Position numbers and translations under genes: made by a program. DNA of 64,000 bases from Halobacterium salinarum DSM 3754 (GTDB lineage Archaea > Halobacteriota > Halobacteria > Halobacteriales > Halobacteriaceae). How positions within the stretch are numbered: the stretch's first letter is position 1; each line of letters begins with the position of its first letter. The notes beneath the pieces are model-generated. The model was given only the letters and a program-made list of their open reading frames with translations, ran no database searches and was not told the DNA's origin. Location: contig NZ_VRYN01000004.1 of the NCBI RefSeq assembly GCF_008124605.1, positions 29,151 through 93,150 of the forward strand. Reading direction: 5' to 3'. Shown here one piece after another: positions 11,160 to 19,428 of this stretch.

Positions 11160-11504
11160 ATGGAGGTCCGCGTACCCCCGTTCCGGGACGCCGCCGGGCC
11201 AGCACTCCGGTCACTCGCGGCCTACGACCGCGAGGACGTCGAACTCGTGTACGAACGCGACGACGTCTCCACCAAAGACCGCGTCGTCGACGACATCCAC
11301 GAGGAACTCATCCTCAACGACATCGGCATCGGCCGCCTCGAACAGCTCTTCCGGGTCGGCAAGTGGCACTGCACGATGCACCGCTTCGAGCACGCCATCT
11401 GCATCCACCACGCCACCGGCGACTACAGGGGCGTCCTCGTGAGCGTCGACACCGACGCCGACGTGGACCTAGAAGCCGTGGCAAGGGCGTGTGACGGCAT
11501 CTGA
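11160..11504 (+). CDS. Conserved haloarchaeal protein, 114 aa
   Basis: This is a soluble protein starting at ATG 11160. The sequence is well formed, with a middle segment (RLEQLFRVGKWHCTMHRFEH) rich in aromatic, His and Cys residues. There is no membrane segment. The C-terminus (YRGVLVSVDTDADVDL) suggests an alpha/beta domain. I recognise the pattern as a haloarchaeal protein of unknown function but not its role. It is separated from ilvD by 53 bases and has its own AT-rich upstream sequence (cacttttttcaagc). Confidence 0.7.
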   Translation: MEVRVPPFRDAAGPALRSLAAYDREDVELVYERDDVSTKDRVVDDIHEELILNDIGIGRLEQLFRVGKWHCTMHRFEHAICIHHATGDYRGVLVSVDTDADVDLEAVARACDGI

Positions 11505-11717
11505 CCGCGGGCGTTCGGAGTGCGACTGTTCTGCCGGCTCTGGTCGTGTGTGCATCGTCGCCGCGAGAGCACCCATCCAGTTCGGGTCCAGTACTTCGAG
11601 TACAGTGACGCCCAGAACCACCTCTGCGACAGAACGGTGTCTCGGCGGACGACTCCGCCGAGGCTGGCGGTACCAGACGACGACAGATTTTATCCCACCC
11701 ATCAGTGATTCAGGAGT

Positions 11718-12971
11718 ATGGGGCCCGGTATTTTCCGCCGCGGCGCAGCGCTGTCCGTCGATCTCGTCGCGCTCTCGGCGGTGCTGTTCCACCCGTTCCC
11801 GCTGTCCGTCGTGGTCCTCGTCTACTGGGTAGACCTGCTCGGTGGGACGGCCCGCCGCTTCTGTCAGACGGTGGTCGCGGCTCCACGCGAGGCGTTCTCG
11901 CCGACCGGTCCGCCCGCGATGCGGCGGAACGGCGACCCGAACCCGCTGCGGTTCTTCACCCCCAAGCTCGGGACCCTCCGGCCGGTCACGTGGCTGCCGC
12001 CGATAGCGATTCACAACCTCAAGCCGGCCGTGGTCGGACTGTTCACCGCGGCCCCGCTGACCGCCGTCGCCGTCGGCGCGACGGTGGGGAGACTCGCCCC
12101 ACCGTTCGCCCTCGGGTCGTGGCCGACGGCCGGACTGCTGACTGCCGGCGGCGTCGCTGTCCTCGCGAAACACGGGTCGGCGCTCCAGCAGTTCGTCCGC
12201 TCGGAGCGTCCGCCAGCCAGACGAATCCTCCCTGGCGTGCAGTGGCTCGGGCCGGTTCTGATGGCACTCCCTGTGGCCGCCATCGACACCGTCTATGCGG
12301 GGGCCGACTTCGACCCGTCAGCTGGATTCACGGCCGTGGCACTCCTGCTCGTCGTCGGGCGAATCACCCACGAGACGCGGCGGAGCGACCCGCCGACCGG
12401 AGCGGAGCCGTTCGAGATTTCGACGCCACCGGGGCGACCGACCGAGGTGTTCCACGTCGAGCAGCGCGCGGTCCGGACCGCGGGAGCGCTCGACGGGCTC
12501 GTCCCCCGGACCGAGTGGGACCTGCTCAACGTCGTCTCCCGACTCGCGGCCCTCTCTGCGGTGGCTGTCGTGGGGTTCTCGGTGGCCCTCGCCGTCGGAC
12601 CGACAGTGGGGCTCGTCGCGACCGGCCTCGCGCTCGGCGTCCTCGCAGTGGGATTCGTGCTGACCGGTATCGCGCACTTCGAACTGGCGTTCGGTACGAT
12701 GGAATACCGATTGTACGGCGACGCTCTAGTCGCGTACGACACGCGACTCGACGCCGTCCAGTGGCACGTCCCGCTGCAGGCTATCCGGGCCGTTTCGATC
12801 GAACGGGACCGCTCGGAGCGGCCGCCTCGAACGGACGCAGCGACGGTCACGCTCGACCGGACTGACCTGGACATCGACCAGTCGCCGTACGGCTTCTACC
12901 GTCAGTCTCTCCCGTACGTCCAGAACCCCGAACGCGTCGCCGAACGAATCCAGCAAGCGAAGGCGCGGTAG
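11718..12971 (+). CDS. Multi-pass membrane protein with C-terminal PH-like region
   Basis: This 417-residue protein has at least six hydrophobic segments, in two blocks (about residues 10-200 and 275-325), with a soluble linker between. The C-terminal 80 residues (MEYRLYGDALVAYDTRLDAVQWHVPL) resemble the bacterial PH-domain fold of membrane proteins. The N-terminus resembles haloarchaeal DUF6498-type proteins. Its function is unknown. A TATA-like GATTTTATCC lies about 27 bases before ATG 11718. It is the last gene of the GATC-poor left block. Confidence 0.75.
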   Translation: MGPGIFRRGAALSVDLVALSAVLFHPFPLSVVVLVYWVDLLGGTARRFCQTVVAAPREAFSPTGPPAMRRNGDPNPLRFFTPKLGTLRPVTWLPPIAIHNLKPAVVGLFTAAPLTAVAVGATVGRLAPPFALGSWPTAGLLTAGGVAVLAKHGSALQQFVRSERPPARRILPGVQWLGPVLMALPVAAIDTVYAGADFDPSAGFTAVALLLVVGRITHETRRSDPPTGAEPFEISTPPGRPTEVFHVEQRAVRTAGALDGLVPRTEWDLLNVVSRLAALSAVAVVGFSVALAVGPTVGLVATGLALGVLAVGFVLTGIAHFELAFGTMEYRLYGDALVAYDTRLDAVQWHVPLQAIRAVSIERDRSERPPRTDAATVTLDRTDLDIDQSPYGFYRQSLPYVQNPERVAERIQQAKAR

Positions 12972-13144
12972 TCGGTCGTAGCGACTACTCCGTCACGAAT
13001 CGACGGCTTGCCGGCGGCAGCGCCCACCGTTACCCCGCCGACGGCGCGGTGGTTGCGCCCCACCAACTGCCGGGCACCGTGGGCGAAGCGCATACGATAG
13101 ATGAGGAGTTTATTTACCTGAGGGGTTGGGTCCTCCAAAGGTCG

Positions 13145-13633
13145 ATGTCCCGAACTGGCCCGGCATTCGTCGAGAACGAGGATGAACTGAACGCGGATCT
13201 CGAGCTCAAGGTGAACAACGGCGAGCTGTCGGAAGTCGCCGCGGAGGCGTTCTTGGACCTCTACGAGTTCGGTCACGAGATCGGTGACCGTGTCGACATC
13301 GGCGGCGCGAAAAACGCGAACTTCGAGGTCAAGGTCGACGTCCATCAGGGAACGTACCGTGGTGACCCCAGTGTCTTCACCGCGAACGTCGACGGAGAAG
13401 TACTGATCTGGCCCGCGATGATGCCGAAGAAAGAAGACGCGATGGACGACGTTCCGTGGGAGGTAGCAGACTACAAAGCCTACCAACGAGCACTCTGCTC
13501 CCTGAGCGAGGTGCGGGACTCGAAAGCCATAGACTTCCAGGCGCTTGTCTCGAACGGCGAACTGGACGAGTTCAAAGCCGTGGTTCAGGACTTCGTCGAT
13601 ACCTGCCAGGAGCGAAGCGCAGACTCTGCCTGA
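13145..13633 (+). CDS. Hypothetical soluble protein, 162 aa
   Basis: ATG 13145 is preferred over the longer open frame because TTTATTTACC lies about 27 bases before it. The 162-residue product is acidic and soluble. It contains HEIGDRVDIGGAKNANFEVKVD followed by a beta-rich stretch (VFTANVDGEVLIWPAM). I do not recognise the family. It lies just right of the compositional change near 13 kb. Confidence 0.6.
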   Translation: MSRTGPAFVENEDELNADLELKVNNGELSEVAAEAFLDLYEFGHEIGDRVDIGGAKNANFEVKVDVHQGTYRGDPSVFTANVDGEVLIWPAMMPKKEDAMDDVPWEVADYKAYQRALCSLSEVRDSKAIDFQALVSNGELDEFKAVVQDFVDTCQERSADSA

Positions 13634-13671
13634 GCCGGCTCGCTAACCGATCATAATCTGCCGTGGTCGCC

Positions 13672-13823
13672 ACCGTTCCCGCCAGCGTCCAGAATCAGGG
13701 CGGCTTCACGAACCTCGTCGGACACGGTGCCGGGTTCTTCACTGGGATACTCGTGGCGCACGTCGGCTCGTACCGTGACTCTGGCCTTATACTAACGAAA
13801 GTGGCTGGGTTCCTTTGCTTCTG
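13672..13823 (+). pseudogene. Gene relic, rhomboid-C-terminus-like, copy 1
   Basis: The plus strand stays open to TGA 13821-13823 and encodes GGFTNLVGHGAGFFTGILVAH, which resembles the last membrane helices of rhomboid-type proteins (NxxGHxxGFxxG). No start codon or upstream body is present. A second diverged copy occurs at about 14916-14982, so this is a remnant that has been duplicated. Confidence 0.4.
13699..13757 (+). repeat. Diverged direct repeat, left copy
   Basis: This segment (ggcggcttcacgaacctc... to ctcgtggc) matches 14916-14982 over about 60 bases. Roughly the first 42 bases are nearly identical and the tail has an insertion. The two copies flank the lower-G+C membrane protein gene at 13869-14831. 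Confidence 0.7.
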
Positions 13824-13868
13824 ACGAACAGCAACTCACTTATTTTAGGTTTTTCTTCTGTGGTATGA

Positions 13869-14831
13869 ATGCCGCGTAAAGGGTCCGATGGGAACAGATA
13901 TCTTGACCGAGAGAGTGGATCAGACGACAAATCGGAAGGCCGAGACGATGGAGACTTTCGATGGCAAAACGAGCTTGCTAAACAGGCTAAAGGGCTTCTC
14001 AAGTCGTTCTCTTCGAGGATAGACGGTTATTCGACTAGACTCACGTATCTTCTTTTGGGAGGCTTGATTTTCTTGGTAGCATCAGGACTGAATTCGCCAG
14101 TCATCGCAAGGGGTGGAATCACAGCCAGCGTTGTATACGTCTTCCACGAGACACTGCACCTGAGAGTTCACGAACTTACCAGGATAATACGCGACCGTCT
14201 CGGGGAAGGCTGGACCTTAGCGCACGCTTTCTCACCGACGATCGGGATTGTCGCGATTGATTTATTCATCTCAGTTCCGATGTTTTCGTCCGGCGAGTAC
14301 GTATGGCCGTATACCGTCGCGCTGGTAGCGCATTTTGCCGTTGTCCTGCTGATTTATCTTTGCATCAAATCGGCTAATAAAGAACTGTCCGGTATTCTCC
14401 AGCCCTGTCTTCGCAAACCGTATAGTTCAATACTTGCAGGCAGTACTATTGCAATTCTTGATCTGTACTTCGCGGTTAGAGTTTTCACCACTCCAGAATT
14501 GAAAGCTATTCAAGTTCTCTCCAGTACTAGCGAGGCCATTACACATACCGACGGCTCTCTATTATTCATGTTTGCATGCATTGGTGTACTGTTTACCGTT
14601 CTTGTCCTACTGTTGTTGATACTTTATGGCATGCTCTATCTGGCCTTGGCTGTTCTCTTGGGAAGTATACCTATACTAATATATTTCCGACCTGATTTGG
14701 TGGTTGAGGGCCTCGAAACCGCGCCTCAGTCAGTCCGCATCTGGGCAGCGGTAAGTGGGATAATTTTCGCCATAATCTCGGTCACCCCTTCGGTTCTAAA
14801 GGGTAGACCATTTCTCAAGACATTCCGCTAG
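13869..14831 (+). CDS. Multi-pass membrane protein, unknown function
   Basis: The product has 320 residues. The first 50 are charged and soluble; about six to seven hydrophobic helices follow (starting TYLLLGGLIFLVASGL). HETLHLRVHELTRIIRDRL sits between helices. G+C is clearly lower than in the neighbours, with many AT-ending codons, so it looks acquired. A TATA-like CTTATTTTAG lies about 25 bases before ATG 13869. ATG 13865 would give only four codons. Degenerate repeats flank it on both sides. Confidence 0.7.
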   Translation: MPRKGSDGNRYLDRESGSDDKSEGRDDGDFRWQNELAKQAKGLLKSFSSRIDGYSTRLTYLLLGGLIFLVASGLNSPVIARGGITASVVYVFHETLHLRVHELTRIIRDRLGEGWTLAHAFSPTIGIVAIDLFISVPMFSSGEYVWPYTVALVAHFAVVLLIYLCIKSANKELSGILQPCLRKPYSSILAGSTIAILDLYFAVRVFTTPELKAIQVLSSTSEAITHTDGSLLFMFACIGVLFTVLVLLLLILYGMLYLALAVLLGSIPILIYFRPDLVVEGLETAPQSVRIWAAVSGIIFAIISVTPSVLKGRPFLKTFR

Positions 14832-14915
14832 TTACGGTTAGACTCCCAAACGGGAAGTATAGATATGTCTGTTTGATTCTCCGGTAATGGGGGCCACGCT
14901 AATCACCAAAGCCAA

Positions 14916-14982
14916 GGCAGGTTCACGAACCTTGTCGGGCACGGTGCTGGGTTCTTCTCAGAGATGGTGATTCACTCGTGGC
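14916..14982 (+). repeat. Diverged direct repeat, right copy
   Basis: The segment ggcaggttcacgaacctt... through cactcgtggc is the second copy of 13699-13757. It encodes GRFTNLVGHGAGFF, the same relic peptide. The region from 14832 to 15009 otherwise holds no gene that I can support. Confidence 0.7.
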
Positions 14983-15009
14983 AGAATAGACCGCTGTAAG
15001 CTCCCGGTT

Positions 15010-15516
15010 TCAGAGACTAGCTCCTTCCTGCTCGATTCGCTGGAGGAGACGCGACGTCGGTCGATCGTCGGCGACTCGCCACAGTCCCTGCGGCCAGAAG
15101 CTGTCTTCGTATTCGAGGATGCGGTTGACAGTCTCTGGTTCGAGATCGATACTCGTCCACTGGTCGATGTGGAAGACGTCGAGTGCCGGACCGCCATTCC
15201 AGAATTCGTCCCGCACCCACTCAGTGTGCCAGAGAGGCCCGCCAATTCGCCCAGCGGCAACGTACCGACTCTCACTGTTCCGATACACGAGCAAGGGATC
15301 GCCCGGCTCCATCTTCTCTAGGTTCCGTTCGTTGCGCTTCCACGGTGCGTCGGGGTGCTCAGGGTCCGTTCTGACTCCCCACACACGTGCATGGTCCGGG
15401 AAGCCGTCGGGTTTGTCTGGAGCAGGTGTGAGGTTTCGCGACTTCGCGAGGGTTTCGTTGAACGATTGCTCGTCAGCAGGGATCAGCCAGAGCTGAGGCA
15501 CAAGATACAGATGCAC
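15010..15516 (-). CDS. PUA/EVE-like domain protein
   Basis: The product has 168 residues. The order of motifs (MHLYLVPQLWLIPADEQSFN, then ARVWGVRTDP, then MEPGDPLLVYRNSESRYVAAG) matches EVE/PUA-superfamily beta-barrels, which bind modified bases in DNA or RNA. Such domains often occur in restriction-type and other defence loci. No nuclease motif is visible, so this would be a stand-alone reader. The family assignment is by pattern only. Confidence 0.6.
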   Translation of the reverse strand: MHLYLVPQLWLIPADEQSFNETLAKSRNLTPAPDKPDGFPDHARVWGVRTDPEHPDAPWKRNERNLEKMEPGDPLLVYRNSESRYVAAGRIGGPLWHTEWVRDEFWNGGPALDVFHIDQWTSIDLEPETVNRILEYEDSFWPQGLWRVADDRPTSRLLQRIEQEGASL

Positions 15517-15568
15517 ACCTACAACTAAAATATCTAACCTATACCGAGGTCATATCCGCCATCAGCGT

Positions 15569-15983
15569 TCAGTCCTCGACTTCTGGCTGCAGATACCGTT
15601 TCCCTCGGCCACTTCCCTCGACGGCGATTAGCTCGTACTCCACGAGTCTGCCGAGATATTTCCGCCGAGTAGACCGCGCGACGGGGTCCTGCGACCGGTC
15701 CTCGTAGCGGGCGTGCAGGGTTCCGGCGTCCACGTCACCGGCTTCCTGAATGATCTCGTAGAGCAGTCGCTTGTCGGTGTCCAGTTCCCGGACCCGATGC
15801 GTGCGCATCTCTGCGCGCGCTTCCTCCTCGACGTCCTCGACAATCGCCCGCGTGATCTGGTCGCAGTCGCCGGCAACTGCACGCTCGACCGCGCTCCGAA
15901 GCAGCGCAATCCCTGCTCGTGCGTCTCCCGCTGCCCGATCGGCCACGTACGCCAGCGTCTCGTCGTCGATGCTGGACATCCGG
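15569..15983 (-). pseudogene. Truncated Orc1/Cdc6 replication initiator (C-terminal part)
   Basis: On the minus strand, from about 15983 down to the stop at 15569, the frame encodes an AAA+ lid (TLAYVADRAAGDARAGIALL) and a winged helix (RSTRRKYLGRLVEYELIAVE), as in haloarchaeal Orc1/Cdc6 proteins. The Walker A/B half is missing. The frame continues open to ATG 16012, but homology-like sequence ends near MSSIDDET. The 5' two-thirds has been lost at a junction near 15980, where an unrelated plus-strand frame begins. It is unlikely to act as an initiator. Confidence 0.75.
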
Positions 15984-16436
15984 CTGAAGGAACTGTGCGA
16001 CTGGCGTATCAACGTCCTCGAGCGCGGGGTGGTGGTCGTCTACAAAACGAAAGTCGACGACCACTCGGGGGAAATGACGGAGAAGCGGATGCACCGGGTT
16101 CGGTGGGGGCCGCTGGACGACCACCCGGAACACCAGGTGCTCGAGGAGAAGAAGGTCGAGCACATGGAGAACTTCGCGGAGAACTCGTATCTCGCGGGCG
16201 ATGACGACGAGGACGACGAGGCGGGCGTGACGTCGGTCGACGACATCTCAAAGCCGGTTCGGGACACGCTGATTCGGCGGTTCTGTCAGGTGGGGGTGAA
16301 ACAGGCGAAGATCGGGGCGGTGTTCGACCTCCATCGGTCGACGATCTCGACAATCAAAGGCGACGGGAGCACGGAGCTGGACGACGAGCACGCGTGGGAC
16401 AACGACGGCGTCTCCGCAGGGGCCGACGATGACTAA
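15969..16436 (+). CDS. HTH-containing protein, probably N-terminally truncated
   Basis: The frame from ATG 15969 gives 155 residues. It begins abruptly in what looks like a domain interior (DWRINVLERGVVVVYKTKVDD). It ends with a helix-turn-helix-like segment (QAKIGAVFDLHRSTISTIKGDG) and an acidic tail. Its 5' end lies on the same breakpoint as the truncated orc gene on the other strand, so both genes appear to have been cut by one rearrangement. Resemblance is to virus- or plasmid-type proteins of unknown role. The true start could be lost. Confidence 0.5.
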   Translation: MLDIRLKELCDWRINVLERGVVVVYKTKVDDHSGEMTEKRMHRVRWGPLDDHPEHQVLEEKKVEHMENFAENSYLAGDDDEDDEAGVTSVDDISKPVRDTLIRRFCQVGVKQAKIGAVFDLHRSTISTIKGDGSTELDDEHAWDNDGVSAGADDD

Positions 16437-16506
16437 CGAGGATGTCTTCGATACGGTCTTGAGCGGTTTCGTCGTCGACAGCTCCCTCGATAGCGAGCGG
16501 TTCTGA
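16429..16506 (+). CDS. Possible 25-aa peptide overlapping previous gene
   Basis: ATG 16429 overlaps the stop of the preceding frame (ATGACTAA) and encodes MTNEDVFDTVLSGFVVDSSL followed by five residues, ending at TGA 16504. The coupled start and acidic composition suit a real small protein, but it is too short to recognise. Confidence 0.3.
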   Translation: MTNEDVFDTVLSGFVVDSSLDSERF

Positions 16507-16672
16507 GCACGGTGTTCGTGGACGTGGCCGGCTACCCGCTTGCGCTAGGATGTCGCACTTCAGTAGGCTGTAGATCGTCATAAATTCGAGTGTCTGTGGG
16601 CTATTGTGTTATACAAGCTTCATTTTGAGCAGGAGACAATTTTAAGTCATGTTGGAATTAAAAACTATCTGC

Positions 16673-16990
16673 ATGTCCGACTATAGGGCAGTTCTTGAAC
16701 ACCCGGAAACAGGCGACAGAGAAGTGCTGTACGATGGCGAACGAATTGAACACGTTCCCTACGGAGACAGTTCACAAGACGACTTTTCCTGGGGATATAC
16801 CGGTGCAGGTCCGAATAACGTAGCACAGTCTATCCTAGAGCATGCGATTGCTGAGACCGACGAATCATTCGATGTTAATGCCTCCAGCGTTCGAAGCGAG
16901 TTCGCTGGAGAATTCACTATACCGGTAGGCAAAAGCGAGGAGTGGACACTGAGCATGGAAGAGGTCAAGGAGTTCTTGAGAAATCACTGA
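16673..16990 (+). CDS. DUF6166-like protein
   Basis: I place the start at ATG 16673 (MSDYRAVLEHP), 27 bases after a TTTAAGT box; an in-frame ATG at 16649 lies too close to that box. The product has 105 residues. The central segment DDFSWGYTGAGPNNVAQSIL matches the W-G-Y-x-G-x-G-P pattern of DUF6166, a family common in plasmids and viruses with unknown function. The gene has lower G+C than the core. Confidence 0.65.
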   Translation: MSDYRAVLEHPETGDREVLYDGERIEHVPYGDSSQDDFSWGYTGAGPNNVAQSILEHAIAETDESFDVNASSVRSEFAGEFTIPVGKSEEWTLSMEEVKEFLRNH

Positions 16991-17125
16991 GACAGACTGT
17001 TACGTCCAAGTGAGAGAACCGTAGAAACGAGAAACACTCAGGGCGGTCAACCATGTTCTCTCGACTAAGTTCCCCATTCTTGCGTTGACGCGTGGGGTTT
17101 CGCGTCCGAGAACGTGCTCGCCCGG

Positions 17126-17161
17126 ATATGCACACGAACCCGTGTCCGCTCGTGTGCATAT
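17126..17161. repeat. Perfect 12-bp inverted repeat
   Basis: ATATGCACACGA (17126-17137) and its exact reverse complement TCGTGTGCATAT (17150-17161) are separated by 12 bases. It lies in the 304-base gap between 16990 and 17295, where I see no gene. It could be an operator or recombination site; no adjacent integrase is visible. Confidence 0.75.
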
Positions 17162-17294
17162 TCGCGCTCGGTCGTCGCCGCGCACCGGCGGAACTACCGT
17201 GGCCGTGATAGGAGGATGTGAACTCACCCCGATTTTCGGGTGTTCAGTGAGACAAATTCATTCGGTTATCCGGGGTCGTGTGTACGAGTCGAAT

Positions 17295-17552
17295 ATGCGA
17301 ATCCGCACTGACGGCGAGTACGCACACCGCGAGGACACCATTGAGGCAGCTGCGAACCGCTTAGACTGCAACAAGACCCACGCCGTGCTGGTCTCCTGCG
17401 AGGTCGTCGGCGACGTCCTGAACGGCGTGGAGGACGCACTAGAGCATCCCGATCTCCCACCCCGTATCCGTCGGGAGTTGGCCGAGACAATTTCTACACG
17501 CCGAGTGGATGTCAAGGTTCCAGAGACGAAGGCGTCGGTGCGAGTCGACTGA
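17295..17552 (+). CDS. Small haloarchaeal protein, 85 aa
   Basis: I start the gene at ATG 17295 (MRIRTDGEYAHREDTIEAAA); the open frame upstream has no gene-like composition and crosses the inverted repeat. The protein has an N-terminal beta-strand, then an AAANRLDCNKTHAVLVSCEV segment resembling a ribbon-helix-helix-like fold, and a basic C-terminus (RRELAETISTRRVDVKV). The pattern is familiar from small haloarchaeal families of unknown function, often plasmid-borne. It could bind DNA. Confidence 0.6.
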   Translation: MRIRTDGEYAHREDTIEAAANRLDCNKTHAVLVSCEVVGDVLNGVEDALEHPDLPPRIRRELAETISTRRVDVKVPETKASVRVD

Positions 17553-17669
17553 GTCAGTGTTCTACCCTTCGTAGTAGCTTCCGTAGAGTAGACCATGAGA
17601 TGATCGACTCGCATCCCACTCTTGGTCGTAGATTTATACCCAAATCGCCTGTTACGAAACTTAGTAGAA

Positions 17670-17987
17670 ATGTCCAGATTGAATTCGGTTTCTTGGATTA
17701 AGCAAATTGATGGGGAGCTATTCCAACGGGAATACAATCGAGCAGCACGGGATGTGGTAAGTGGGGCAATTGGAGGGGCATTGTTCTACGCTGCGAACAT
17801 AGCTGGTGGGATTTTGGTACACACCCTGCTTGCAGTGATTGGCTTTCTCATGATACTTTTAGCTGCGCTATTCTACTACTTCCTGAATAGGGGTAGGGCG
17901 TATTCGTTGCGAATCGAGGAGTGGAGAAGTGACGGGGGGCAACCTGAGCGGAAGCGTAACGAGTGGCCGGAGGGAAGGGCATCCTAA
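17670..17987 (+). CDS. Two-helix membrane protein, unknown
   Basis: ATG 17670 lies about 33 bases after GATTTATACC and gives 105 residues: an amphipathic N-terminus, two closely spaced membrane segments (about residues 28-70), then a charged C-terminus. G+C is low compared with the core. No family recognised. Confidence 0.55.
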   Translation: MSRLNSVSWIKQIDGELFQREYNRAARDVVSGAIGGALFYAANIAGGILVHTLLAVIGFLMILLAALFYYFLNRGRAYSLRIEEWRSDGGQPERKRNEWPEGRAS

Positions 17988-18117
17988 ATTTACTGTTTTA
18001 AAGAGCGGATGAAGACGTGAATCTGGGTGTGTATGTTCTGTCCAGATTCCATAGACAGTGGGAGCCTCTTCACCTCACCAACCCAAGAAATAAGTTATAT
18101 CGCTGAAGCTTCAGGGC

Positions 18118-18408
18118 ATGGTTGACATCAGCTTCGACGCGGACATTGATGTAGATCGTAGAGAGTTTTTGCAAGGCTTCGCTGAAGAGTACGAGAAAAA
18201 GGTCGAGCAGGGAGAAATCGACTGTCCAACTGACGGTTGTGATTCAGAAGTCTTTGATGCAGAAATCTGGCTAAGTAACCAGAACCATTTGGAGGGGGCT
18301 GCTATATGTAAGTCCTGCAATAAACGGATTGACCTGAATATCGATGATTCTCAAGTACATGACGCAGTAGGAGAAATCGAATCCGAATTGGAAGACGCAT
18401 TTAAGTAA
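18118..18408 (+). CDS. Small zinc-ribbon-like protein
   Basis: The product has 96 residues. CPTDGC and, 30 residues later, CKSCNKRID supply four cysteines for a zinc ribbon. The flanks are acidic and helical. Its stop (TAA 18406-18408) shares a base with the next start, so the two genes are coupled. Function unknown; the pair is lower in G+C than the core and lies in the accessory region. Confidence 0.6.
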   Translation: MVDISFDADIDVDRREFLQGFAEEYEKKVEQGEIDCPTDGCDSEVFDAEIWLSNQNHLEGAAICKSCNKRIDLNIDDSQVHDAVGEIESELEDAFK

Positions 18409-18872
18409 TGGTTGATACAGTTTCTATTGTTTTGAGCGCCGTTGTCTCTGTTGCCGTATCTCTGGCATCAGTCGAATATCGGATTCGTCGGTCTAGATCA
18501 ATTCAGCAAGACGACGAAGTATCTGAATGGTATGCAGACGCTGCTTCATACGCCAATAAAGTCCAGTCCACCTGGGAAACAAAATTCGAGCGGCCGTATG
18601 AGGAGAACCAATTCACATCATTTGATGAAGTTCAGAGAGAGATGAACCTATTTCAGACTCAGCTCACCAACCACGCTGCAGAAGCAAATGGGGTGGAAGT
18701 GGACGAGGACGTGGTAGACGTAGTTGAAGAGACCGCAGAAGCGTGTCGTAGCGTATACGAGATTCGAACACACATGAACGTGCTACCCGAATTCGAGGAA
18801 CAAGGACGCACGGCGAAGCAGCAAGCCGCAGAGTTAGAAGAGAAAGCTCTTGAGAAACTATCTGAGGCATAA
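18408..18872 (+). CDS. Membrane-anchored helical protein, unknown
   Basis: The product has 154 residues: one N-terminal membrane helix (VSIVLSAVVSVAVSLASVEY), then a soluble, largely helical, acidic domain with a coiled-coil-like tail (RTAKQQAAELEEKALEKL). It is coupled to the preceding zinc-ribbon gene and may work with it. No known family recognised. Confidence 0.6.
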   Translation: MVDTVSIVLSAVVSVAVSLASVEYRIRRSRSIQQDDEVSEWYADAASYANKVQSTWETKFERPYEENQFTSFDEVQREMNLFQTQLTNHAAEANGVEVDEDVVDVVEETAEACRSVYEIRTHMNVLPEFEEQGRTAKQQAAELEEKALEKLSEA

Positions 18873-19428
18873 CCTCGACTGGAAGCCAAAATCTTCGCGC
18901 TTCCGTCAGGGCTAGTTGCGGGTGTCGCTGCGGAACGGTGGGAAGTGTTTTGGAATTGTGGCCTTAGCCCAGGAGGCGTAGGAGTTCCTGACAATCTGCA
19001 TTGCCATGTACTGAACACACGCAATCCAGTACCTCAGCGTCTCTCCAATCCGGTAGCGGCAGCTGGGGCTGATTGCGGTGAGGGGCGCGCGTTTGCGCGC
19101 CCCGCATTTGGCCTGCCCCCTTAGGGGCACTACCGTAGCGGTATGCGGTAACTTGGGCGGACGCGCCAGCGGCCGAGAGTGCTGGATTCCGAACGCGAGC
19201 GGGCGTAAGTGGCTGCTTTCGAGCGTGTGAGCGCACGTATTATGCGCGAAAAACTGGAGTGTACAGAACAGGGCCAGTCCGTATACACCCGTGTGAAAGT
19301 AGAGAGTGCCGAGATTTTCCTCGTAATCAGCGGATCGAGGGCGTCGACGAACGGTCGAGCCGCGAAAAACAGTCGAGCGTTACAGAGGCGTCGCTATTCG
19401 TCGGGGCGAGCCCGGTTGTGAGACGCCG
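18873..19428. other. Gap without a supported gene
   Basis: Several short open frames occur on both strands, but none has convincing composition or context. The stretch contains a strong hairpin at 19082-19103 and a second short one (CCCCTTAGGGG) at about 19115-19125. It separates the low-G+C genes from the zinc-binding gene pair read on the minus strand. Confidence 0.5.
19082..19103. terminator. Strong GC hairpin, possible terminator
   Basis: GGGGCGCGC (19082-19090) pairs perfectly with GCGCGCCCC (19095-19103) across a four-base GTTT loop. It lies beyond the ends of convergent genes (18872 on plus, 19429 on minus). No T run follows, so the role is a guess. Confidence 0.4.

Noticed and set aside
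11505..11717. Short plus-strand frame (about 11520-11708) between two genes
   Set aside because: Arg/His/Cys-rich composition, no promoter at the right distance and no acidic bias; it looks like chance.
15569..16012. An active replication origin at the orc1/cdc6 gene
   Set aside because: The gene lacks its ATPase half, and I saw no set of origin-recognition-box repeats nearby.
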